Part shown: piece by piece, positions 57,935 through 64,000 of the stretch | Layout: each line of letters opens with the position of its first letter | Position numbering within the stretch: the first letter of the stretch is position 1 | Assembly: GCF_010726085.1 (NCBI RefSeq) | Contig: NZ_AP022560.1 | Span: 5,518,001-5,582,000 of the forward strand | Direction of reading: 5' to 3' | DNA: 64,000 nt | DNA from: Mycolicibacterium moriokaense | Lineage (GTDB): Bacteria; Actinomycetota; Actinomycetes; Mycobacteriales; Mycobacteriaceae | Made by a program: the position numbers and the translations under genes | The notes under the pieces: generated by a model | Database searches by the model: none | Told to the model about the DNA's origin: nothing | What the model saw: the letters and a program-made list of their open reading frames with translations, nothing else

Positions 57935-57996
57935 AGGCCCGCCAGCCGTGCCGCGGGCCTTAAAGAGGGTACATTCTCGGCGTTTGGCTCGCCAAA
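57935..57996 (-). promoter_or_regulatory. tRNA-Thr promoter and leader hairpin
   Basis: Minus strand: -35 TTGGCG (57991-57996), 18-bp spacer, -10 TACCCT (57967-57972). The leader then forms AGGCCCGC / GCGGGCCT (57935-57960), immediately after the likely transcription start and before the tRNA. Confidence 0.55.
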
Positions 57997-58062
57997 CCGC
58001 TGGTTATCACTTCGCTGAGACCGGGCTTTCATGCAGTTCAGGTCGTGACGTTAGGGGCCAAT

Positions 58063-58926
58063 GTGATCGAACCCGTCGCCCCACGCGTGGCTGTCTATAT
58101 CGACTTCGACAACATCGTCATCTCCCGCTACGACCAGATTCACGGTCGCAACTCCTTCCAGCGGGACCGGGCGGCCGGTTTCCACAAGAAGCCCGGACGC
58201 CTGACGGAGGCGATGGTCGACGTCGGCGCGATCATCGACTTCGCGTCGTCGTTCGGCACGCTGGTGCTGACGCGGGCCTATGCGGACTGGTCGGCCGACG
58301 TCAACGCCGAATACCAGGGACAGCTGGTCGGCCGGGCCGTCGACCTGGTGCAGCTGTTCCCTGCGGCGGCGTACGCCAAGAACGGCGCCGACATCCGGTT
58401 GGCGGTCGACGCGGTCGAGGACATGTTCCGGCTGCCCGACCTCACCCACGTCGTCATCGTGGCGGGTGATTCCGACTACATCCCGCTGGCGCAGCGCTGC
58501 AAGCGGCTGGGCCGCTACGTCGTCGGCATCGGAATCACGGGGTCGATCAGCAAGTCGCTGACCGCCGCGTGCGACGAGTTCGTCACCTACGACGCGTTGC
58601 CGGGGGTGCCCGTCGCCGAGCCGGCGAAGAAGAAGCCCCGCAAGAAGGTGGACGAGGGTGCCCAGGAGCCGGACTCGCCGGACCCGCAGGCGACAGCGAC
58701 GGCGCTGCTCGAACGGGCGCTGCGGATCGGCCACGAGAAAGACGACGCCGACTGGCTGCACAACTCGGCGGTCAAGGCGCAGATGAAGCGGATGGACCCG
58801 TCGTTCTCGGAGAAGTCGCTGGGGTTCCGTTCGTTCAGCGATTTCCTGCGATCCCGCAGCGACGTGGCCGAGCTCGACGAGAGCAGCACCACCCGCATGG
58901 TGCGACTGCGTCCGCAGGGCAACTAG
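58063..58926 (+). CDS. NYN-domain RNase-like protein with LOTUS-type C-terminus
   Basis: A 287-residue protein from GTG 58063 (AGGGG upstream; another GTG at 58045 is possible). The N-terminal NYN/PIN fold has AVYIDFDNIVISRYD with the first Asp pair, then GADIRLAVDAVEDM and HVVIVAGDSDYIPLAQRCKRLG with the catalytic Asp residues. A Lys-rich linker (KKKPRKKVDE) leads to a C-terminal OST-HTH/LOTUS-like domain (LHNSAVKAQMKRMDPSFSEKSLGFRSFSDFLRS). Such proteins cut or bind RNA. It diverges from the tRNA-Thr unit, consistent with an RNA role. Confidence 0.82.
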   Translation: MIEPVAPRVAVYIDFDNIVISRYDQIHGRNSFQRDRAAGFHKKPGRLTEAMVDVGAIIDFASSFGTLVLTRAYADWSADVNAEYQGQLVGRAVDLVQLFPAAAYAKNGADIRLAVDAVEDMFRLPDLTHVVIVAGDSDYIPLAQRCKRLGRYVVGIGITGSISKSLTAACDEFVTYDALPGVPVAEPAKKKPRKKVDEGAQEPDSPDPQATATALLERALRIGHEKDDADWLHNSAVKAQMKRMDPSFSEKSLGFRSFSDFLRSRSDVAELDESSTTRMVRLRPQGN

Positions 58927-58947
58927 GCGACTGCTTAGTCTTAGTGC

Positions 58948-59658
58948 ATGACGGACCGCCTGTACTTCCGCCAGTTGCTCTCGGGTCGAGACTTCGCCGC
59001 CGGCGACATGATCGCCCAGCAGATGCGCAACTTCGCCTACCTCATCGGCGACCGCGAGACCGGCGACTGCGTCGTGGTCGATCCGGCGTATGCCGCAGGG
59101 GATCTGGTCGACACGTTGGAGGCCGACGGTATGCACCTGTCGGGTGTGCTCGTCAGCCATCACCATCCCGACCACGTCGGCGGCTCGATGATTGGCTTCG
59201 AACTGAAGGGCCTCGCCGAACTGCTGGAGCGCACCAGTGTGCCTGTTCACGTGAACAACCTTGAGCTGGACTGGGTTTCACGCGTCACCGGGATCGCGCG
59301 CAGCGAGCTGACGGGTCATGAGCACGGTGATGTGGTCAAGGTCGGCGACATCGACATCGAGCTGCTGCACACGCCCGGCCACACGCCGGGCAGCCAGTGC
59401 TTCCTGCTCGACGGTCGACTCGTCGCGGGCGACACGCTGTTTCTGGAGGGCTGCGGCCGCACCGACTTCCCCGGCGGTGACGTCGACGCGATGTTCCGCA
59501 GTCTGCAGGCGCTGGCGCAGCTGTCCGGCGATCCGACGGTCTTTCCCGGCCACTGGTATTCGATCGAACCCAGCGCCTCGCTGTCGGAGGTTCGGCGCAC
59601 CAACTACGTCTACCGCGCGAGCAATCTGGATCAGTGGCGCATGCTGATGGGCGCCTGA
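58948..59658 (+). CDS. metallo-beta-lactamase-fold hydrolase (glyoxalase II-like, Rv0634c-like)
   Basis: A 236-residue MBL-fold protein. Metal motif VLVSHHHPDHVGG (HxHxDH), then LLHTPGHTPGSQCFLLDG with the third His, LVAGDTLFLEGCGRTDFPGG with the bridging Asp, and VFPGHWYS with the last His. This is the glyoxalase II/persulfide dioxygenase-like group; the substrate is probably a mycothiol or other thiol ester. It begins 21 bp after the NYN gene and is likely co-transcribed. Confidence 0.88.
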   Translation: MTDRLYFRQLLSGRDFAAGDMIAQQMRNFAYLIGDRETGDCVVVDPAYAAGDLVDTLEADGMHLSGVLVSHHHPDHVGGSMIGFELKGLAELLERTSVPVHVNNLELDWVSRVTGIARSELTGHEHGDVVKVGDIDIELLHTPGHTPGSQCFLLDGRLVAGDTLFLEGCGRTDFPGGDVDAMFRSLQALAQLSGDPTVFPGHWYSIEPSASLSEVRRTNYVYRASNLDQWRMLMGA

Positions 59659-59769
59659 CCACGGCGCGACCTGGAATTTTGCCGCAGTAAAACACGTCGG
59701 GTTTCGTCGAACCTGAGCTATTCTCCGTGGCCAGCGCCTCAGGGGCGCGGGATCGGAGGACTCGACTCG

Positions 59770-60924
59770 ATGACGACACCGCCCACGCCTGCTGGCTGGT
59801 ATCCCGATCCCGACGGCAGTGGCGGTCAACGGTATTGGGACGGCAGTTCCTGGACCGAACACCGGTACCCCGCAGCGCCTCCCCCGCCCACGCCTCCCCC
59901 GCCCACGCCTCCGCCACCCACGCCGACGCCTCCGCCGGCCGCGCCCGCGGAGCCCGCCGCCAGCGAGCAGCCCACCGCGGTCGTGAACCTGCCACCTGAA
60001 CCGGCCTCGGACGAGCCCGCGGCGAGTGAGCAGCCGACCGCGATTGTGAACTTGCCGCCCGCACCCGCCGAGGAGCGCGTCGGCGCCCACCGCAAACCCG
60101 ACCCGGAGAACGAACCCGCGGCATCGCCCGAGTCGTTCACGCAGCGGACCGACCCGGTGAGTCAGCGGATCGCGCCGGATGTCCCGCCTTCGACGCCGCC
60201 GCCATCCGGCCCACCGCCGACATTCGGTGCGCCACCCACTGACTCGCCGGCGGCTCCCCGACAATCAGACCCGTACCCCTCCGCGCCGACGTTCGGTGAA
60301 TACGCACCCGAGGCACCACCGCCGAGTCGCAACCGCGGCCTCGCTGTGTGGTACGGCATCGGAGTTGCTGTCCTGCTTGTGATTCTGGCGGGCGTGGCCA
60401 TCTACGGTTTCGTGATCAAGGATCAGCCCGAGATAGAGATCTCGTCGCCGGGCACCTCGACCGAGGAGTCCCCCACTTCCACGGAGACGTCGACCCCATC
60501 GGAGACGCCCACGGAGACGCCGACCGCAGAGCCGACGACGGTAGGCCCGACCGGGGACGTCGTCGACGGCCCGCTGTCGTTCACCGTCCACGGCATCGAG
60601 GTCGGCGAGACGGTGGTGATGTCGGATGCGCCGCTCGAGAAGACCGCGGTCGGCGAGTTCATCGTCGTGCACATGACCGTGACGAACGTCGGCACCGACC
60701 CGGCAACGTTCATCGGCTCGTTCCAGACGCTGCACGCCGGAGGGACGACGTTCGCATTGGACGACGAGGCGACGGCCTACCTCGAAGGGACATTCGCAGA
60801 CCTCGCGCCGGGCGCCTCCGCCGACGTTTCCCTCGCGTTCGACGTGCCGCAGGGCACACCGGCAGAAACCATTGAGCTGCACGCCGATCCCACCACTCCC
60901 GGCGCGGAGGTTCCGCTCTCCTGA
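59770..60924 (+). CDS. DUF2510 / DUF4352-type membrane protein
   Basis: A 384-residue protein. The N-terminal DUF2510 motif is PPTPAGWYPDPDGSGGQRYWDGSSWTEHRYP. Then a Pro-rich segment with (PPPPT)n repeats and ASEQPTAVVNLPP duplicated; one membrane helix (VWYGIGVAVLLVILAGVAIYGFVI, about residues 195-218); a Thr/Ser/Glu-rich stalk; and an extracellular beta-sandwich (GPLSFTVHGIEVGETVVM, FIVVHMTVTNVGTDPATF) of DUF4352 type. Mycobacterial relatives are surface proteins of unknown function. DUF2510 may bind a partner inside the cell. Confidence 0.8.
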   Translation: MTTPPTPAGWYPDPDGSGGQRYWDGSSWTEHRYPAAPPPPTPPPPTPPPPTPTPPPAAPAEPAASEQPTAVVNLPPEPASDEPAASEQPTAIVNLPPAPAEERVGAHRKPDPENEPAASPESFTQRTDPVSQRIAPDVPPSTPPPSGPPPTFGAPPTDSPAAPRQSDPYPSAPTFGEYAPEAPPPSRNRGLAVWYGIGVAVLLVILAGVAIYGFVIKDQPEIEISSPGTSTEESPTSTETSTPSETPTETPTAEPTTVGPTGDVVDGPLSFTVHGIEVGETVVMSDAPLEKTAVGEFIVVHMTVTNVGTDPATFIGSFQTLHAGGTTFALDDEATAYLEGTFADLAPGASADVSLAFDVPQGTPAETIELHADPTTPGAEVPLS

Positions 60925-61078
60925 CGTTTGCTGACATCCATACCGCACGGTTTGCTGCAAACCTCGATAGGAACTTTCGCCTCTGCTTACCCACCGTCCT
61001 GGCGTTTTACAGCAAATGACGCTCGCGACAATATTTTGAGTGCTGTGAGAGCCGCTGGACCGTGATATACAGCGGGGC

Positions 61079-61975
61079 GTGGAAACGGTCGAACTCCGGT
61101 CTCTGAGCGTGACCGATGTATCGGCCACGGGGTGGACCGCACTGGCCGCCTGGGTGGCCGTGATGGTTCTCGTCGCCGCGCTGGTGTACGCGTGGCGGGC
61201 ATATCAGCGCGCCAGGGCGCAGGCCGAAGAACTCATGCAGCCCAACGTGGCGATGTACATGGAGCCCGCCGCCAACGACTGGCATCTCGTCGAGCTGGTG
61301 GTGCGGAACTTCGGGCAGACCCCGGCGTACGGCATCCGATTCGAATGGGCTCATCCGCCGACCGTCGGTAAGTACGAAAACCTGTACGAGGACCGCTATT
61401 ACGACATCGTCCCGCTGAACCTGCCGGCCGAGATCCCGTACCTGGCGCCGTCGCAGGAGTGGCGAATCGTATGGGATTCCGCGCTCGACCGCCGCGAACT
61501 CGGCGAAGCCATCGCGTCCCGATTCGACGGCGCGGTCACCTATACCGACCAGCCGCCGAACAAGGGCTCCAAACGCGCCGGTCGTCAGTTCCGCTCGGCG
61601 GCCGTATTGGACTGGGCGACACTGCATCCCGTCGAACGCCTCGAGCTGCTGACCACCCATGACCTGGCGCGCCAGGAGAAGCAGAAGCTGGAACTGCTGC
61701 GCAACCTGCTGACCTACTACCACTATGCGGCCAGCGAGAGTCGCGAAGAGGTGCTGCGCAGCGAGATCAACCGGGTGCGCAACGCCGCCGACAAGATGCG
61801 CGAGCGCCTGGCCACCGCCAAGGTCGGCACGCCCAACGGCCAGGCCGCCCCGCCGCGCAACATGCCGTTCAACCCGCCAGTGCTCGTCCGCGAGAACGGC
61901 GCGGCCTACGAGGACGACGACGCCCACACCCAGGTGCTCAACGGAGCGCCGCGGCACCGCCGAGATCTCGGCTGA
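61079..61975 (+). CDS. single-helix membrane protein of unknown function
   Basis: A 298-residue protein from the GTG at 61079. One N-terminal membrane helix (WTALAAWVAVMVLVAALVYAW, about residues 18-38) is followed by a beta-rich domain (VAMYMEPAANDWHLVELVVRNFGQTPAYGIRFEW, YDIVPLNLPAEIPYLAPSQEWRIVWDS) and a long charged helix (ARQEKQKLELLRNLLTYYH, REEVLRSEINRVRNAADKM). The pattern resembles phage-like or tail-region proteins found in actinobacteria, but no family is recognised. The upstream 154 bp hold a GGTTTGC-t-GCAAACC palindrome (60949-60963). Confidence 0.65.
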   Translation: METVELRSLSVTDVSATGWTALAAWVAVMVLVAALVYAWRAYQRARAQAEELMQPNVAMYMEPAANDWHLVELVVRNFGQTPAYGIRFEWAHPPTVGKYENLYEDRYYDIVPLNLPAEIPYLAPSQEWRIVWDSALDRRELGEAIASRFDGAVTYTDQPPNKGSKRAGRQFRSAAVLDWATLHPVERLELLTTHDLARQEKQKLELLRNLLTYYHYAASESREEVLRSEINRVRNAADKMRERLATAKVGTPNGQAAPPRNMPFNPPVLVRENGAAYEDDDAHTQVLNGAPRHRRDLG

Positions 61976-61991
61976 TCGCCAGGTTTTCGAA

Positions 61992-62018
61992 GCCCGGCAG
62001 CCCCCTCCGCTGCCGGGC
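61992..62018 (+). terminator. hairpin after the membrane protein gene
   Basis: Arms GCCCGGCAG / CTGCCGGGC, 9-nt loop, starting 17 bp after the stop. No T-run, so weak in form. Confidence 0.55.
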
Positions 62019-62099
62019 CTGGTGAAAAGCTATAGCGGTGCGCCATCGGCGTCGTGAGTAGCCGACTACTCCACTCGGAAGCGGCCTTCCAATTCGTAA

Positions 62100-62117
62100 C
62101 GATGTTACGTAACATCG
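62100..62117. promoter_or_regulatory. perfect palindromic operator before echA3
   Basis: CGATGTTACGTAACATCG, 18 bp, perfectly symmetric. It lies 33 bp before the echA3 ATG. The TetR gene downstream in the same unit is its natural candidate ligand. Confidence 0.75.
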
Positions 62118-62150
62118 ATCTGAAATCGCAGCGCACTCAAAGGAGAGGCG

Positions 62151-62849
62151 ATGACCAGCACAGTTGGCTACGAGCTCAATGATTCGGTCGCGACGATCAC
62201 CATGGACGACGGCAAGGTCAACGTGCTGGGTCCAGACATGCAAGCCGCGATCAACGAGGCCCTCGACCGGGCCGAGAAGGACTCCGCGAAGGCGGTCGTG
62301 ATCGCGGGCAACGAGCGGGTGTTCAGCGGTGGGTTCGACCTCGCGGTGTTCCAGTCCGGCGATGCGAAAGCGGCGCTGGGCATGTTGACCGGCGGCTTCG
62401 AGCTGGCGGTGCGGTGCCTGACGTTCCCGGCGCCGGTGATCATGGCGGCGACTGGTTCGGCGATCGCGATGGGGTCGTTCTTGCTGCTATCGGGGGACCA
62501 TCGGGTGGGTCAGCCGAAGACCAAGTGCCAGGCGATCGAGGTGGCCATCGGCATGACGATCCCGATCGCCGCGATCGAGATCATGCGGATGCGGTTGACG
62601 CCCGCCGCGTTCCAGCGTGGTGCGGCGTTGGCGTCGATCTACTCAGGCGACGAGGCGATCGCCGCGGGCTGGCTGGACGCGATCGTCGAAAAGGACGCCG
62701 TGCTCGCCACCGCCCAGGAGGCCGCCGCCGAGGCCGCGAAGCTGCACACGGGTGCGCACGTGGCGACCAAGCTGAAGGCGCGCGATTCGGCGTTGAAGGC
62801 AATCCGGGCCGGAATCGACGGATTGGCAACGGAATTCACGCTCGGCTAG
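62151..62849 (+). CDS. echA3: crotonase-family protein (EchA3-like)
   Basis: A 232-residue crotonase, matching the length I recall for Rv0632c EchA3. NERVFSGGFDLAVFQ gives the first oxyanion loop, and ATGSAIAMGSFLLLSGDHRVG the second; FQRGAALASIYSGDEAIAAGWLD follows. Several catalytic residues of enoyl-CoA hydratase are replaced, so it may be an isomerase or non-hydratase member. ATG with AAAGGAGAGG. It is likely repressed through the 62100 palindrome by the next gene, 9 bp downstream. Confidence 0.88.
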   Translation: MTSTVGYELNDSVATITMDDGKVNVLGPDMQAAINEALDRAEKDSAKAVVIAGNERVFSGGFDLAVFQSGDAKAALGMLTGGFELAVRCLTFPAPVIMAATGSAIAMGSFLLLSGDHRVGQPKTKCQAIEVAIGMTIPIAAIEIMRMRLTPAAFQRGAALASIYSGDEAIAAGWLDAIVEKDAVLATAQEAAAEAAKLHTGAHVATKLKARDSALKAIRAGIDGLATEFTLG

Positions 62850-62858
62850 GCCGCTGAC

Positions 62859-63452
62859 GTGCCCAGGGCCAAGCAACGCACGCCCGAACTCCGCGAGCAT
62901 CTGCTCGGTGTCGCGATCGCGACGCTGGCCGAGGAGGGCGTGGCCGGGTTCACGACGCGGCGGGTGGCCGAGCGCGCCGGGACGTCGGTGCCCGCGGTCT
63001 ACGAGCTGTTCGTCGACAAGGCCGGCCTGGTGCGCGCGATGTTCTTCGAGGGCTTCCGGCTGCTCGGAGCCGAGTTGGCGCAGGTGCCGACAACCGACGA
63101 TCCGCTGGCCGACCTGGAACGGCTCGTGCCCGTGTTCCGGCTCTTCTGCCGGGCCTACCCCAGGCTGGCGCAGGTGATGTTCTCGCGGCCGTTCATGGAC
63201 TTCGAGCCGGGGCCCGACGAGTTGGCGGCGGGCGCGTCGGTGCGCGAGGTCTTCGTCGGCCGGATACAGCGCTGCGTCGATGAGGGGCTGCTGTCCGGCG
63301 ACGTCGCCGACATCGCGCACGTACTGCTGGCGTTGGCACAGGGCCTGGCGGTGCAGGAGCTGGGCCGGTGGCTGGGTCCGTCGGGGCAGGTGGTCGAGCG
63401 GCGGTGGAAGTTGGGTGTGCGGTCGCTGTTGGAGGGCTTCCGGGCCGTCTGA
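62859..63452 (+). CDS. TetR-family transcriptional regulator
   Basis: A 197-residue regulator from GTG 62859. Helix-turn-helix: EGVAGFTTRRVAERAGTSVPAVYELFVDKAGLVRAMFFEGF. The ligand domain has a mostly helical pattern. It follows echA3 in the same direction with 9 bp spacing, so it is probably autoregulated from the promoter with the 18-bp palindrome. Ligand likely an acyl-CoA or fatty acid (inference). Confidence 0.85.
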   Translation: MPRAKQRTPELREHLLGVAIATLAEEGVAGFTTRRVAERAGTSVPAVYELFVDKAGLVRAMFFEGFRLLGAELAQVPTTDDPLADLERLVPVFRLFCRAYPRLAQVMFSRPFMDFEPGPDELAAGASVREVFVGRIQRCVDEGLLSGDVADIAHVLLALAQGLAVQELGRWLGPSGQVVERRWKLGVRSLLEGFRAV

Positions 63453-63459
63453 CCCCCCC

Positions 63460-63521
63460 GGCGAGCAGACACATACACCCCCAAATCTGACCCACATTGG
63501 GGGTGTGCGCGTCTGCTCGCC
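63460..63521. repeat. palindromic repeat family A, copy 7
   Basis: Arms GGCGAGCAGAC and GTCTGCTCGCC, then ACACCCCCAA and TTGGGGGTGT, with small bulges. It starts 7 bp after the TetR stop, in a tandem setting before the last gene of the window. Confidence 0.87.
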
Positions 63522-63572
63522 GCAGAGAGGATTGGGGCAATTGCCCCATGTGACCGCTCGGGCCGCCGACAA

Positions 63573-64000
63573 ATGATGACCCGCATGACCACTACACCCG
63601 AAGCGGCCGCGGCCGCGTCCAAGAATCTGCCCCTCCCCGACGGCGACGAGGAACGCGTCGTCGGCTTCGGCGTCATGGGCCTGCCCTTCGCCAACGGCCA
63701 TTACCTCGCGTTCCGCGACTTCCTCGAGACGTCGTTCTCCCCCGCGTATCTGTCGGTGTGGCATCGCACCCCGGATGGCGTATGGACGTTCTACGCGACG
63801 ACACCCGGCCCGCAGAGCTGCTCGCGCTACTTCAGCTCCGCCACCCCCGTCGATCCGGTCGTCTGCGACATCACGTCGCACTGGGTCACACCGTGGTCGC
63901 TCGCGATTTCCATTGACGGAGTGGTGGATTGGCGTGTCGACATCACCACGACGCCGGCGACGCGACTGATGAGCGCCATCGGATCGCGGATGCCCGCGCC
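63573..64000 (+). CDS. unknown protein, 3' truncated by the window end
   Basis: The frame is open from ATG 63573 (a second ATG follows at once, a third at 63585) to the end of the window, 142 codons so far. After a low-complexity start it reads VVGFGVMGLPFANGHYLAFRDF, FLETSFSPAYLSVWHRTP, WTFYATTPGPQSCSRYFSS, and WVTPWSLAISIDGVVDWRVDIT. It has a beta-sandwich-like alternation and resembles lipocalin- or START-like domains only vaguely. No family recognised. Confidence 0.65.
   Translation, partial: MMTRMTTTPEAAAAASKNLPLPDGDEERVVGFGVMGLPFANGHYLAFRDFLETSFSPAYLSVWHRTPDGVWTFYATTPGPQSCSRYFSSATPVDPVVCDITSHWVTPWSLAISIDGVVDWRVDITTTPATRLMSAIGSRMPA

Noticed and set aside
62643..63881. Minus-strand frame of 412 codons
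   Set aside because: Antisense to echA3, TetR and the last gene; contains repeat A and low-complexity sequence.

Overview
The window is chromosomal DNA of a mycobacterium, most likely a fast-growing Mycolicibacterium. It is GC-rich, uses many GTG starts, and its gene order closely follows the M. tuberculosis stretch Rv0632c to Rv0675. Markers include hadABC between rpmG2 and trpT, mycolic acid methyltransferases, the Mce ATPase mceG/mkl, a PE-PPE domain protein and F420-type LLM oxidoreductases.

Left part (1-12,400): a DUF3060 lipoprotein end, then the echA5 / PaaX-regulator / echA4 / fadE8 fatty-acid block, a PAP2-type membrane enzyme, endonuclease IV, and a TetR-centred cluster (thioesterase, quinone oxidoreductase, NmrA-like protein) with matching operators in two promoters. 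A Na/Ca exchanger bracketed by inverted copies of a palindromic repeat and a DUF559 protein follow.

Transcription core (12,400-20,000): rpoC and rpoB on the minus strand, with an unmutated rifampicin-resistance region. Upstream of rpoB lie a possible gene remnant and an IS256-family element with a frameshifted transposase. The IS lies against the 3' end of a secreted alpha/beta hydrolase with a charged repeat domain. Then come a molybdopterin oxidoreductase, mceG, and rplJ-rplL with an L10-leader-like attenuator.

Middle (28,600-53,200): an LLM oxidoreductase framed by inverted hairpin repeats; a translationally coupled GH38 mannosidase / small protein / ROK kinase operon; a WYL regulator diverging from two DinB genes and a lipG-like hydrolase; a possible LexA box before a Lys/Ala-rich protein; a TetR with tandem operators controlling an MpaB-type oxygenase; an MHS-type transporter; UbiB kinase, LipG and two mycolic acid methyltransferases; a PE-PPE hydrolase with a heptad-repeat tail; and a large LAL-type LuxR regulator.

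Right part (53,200-64,000): rplA, rplK, nusG, secE, trpT, hadC, hadB, hadA, rpmG, tRNA-Met and tRNA-Thr read leftward; this links translation and protein export with mycolate elongation. Rightward are an NYN nuclease, a glyoxalase II-like hydrolase, two membrane proteins, echA3 with its TetR regulator and palindromic operator, and a truncated unknown gene.

The least ordinary structure is a dispersed set of about 60-bp palindromes (seven copies) and a second hairpin family (two copies). They sit at gene ends, and in two cases bracket a single gene in inverted orientation.
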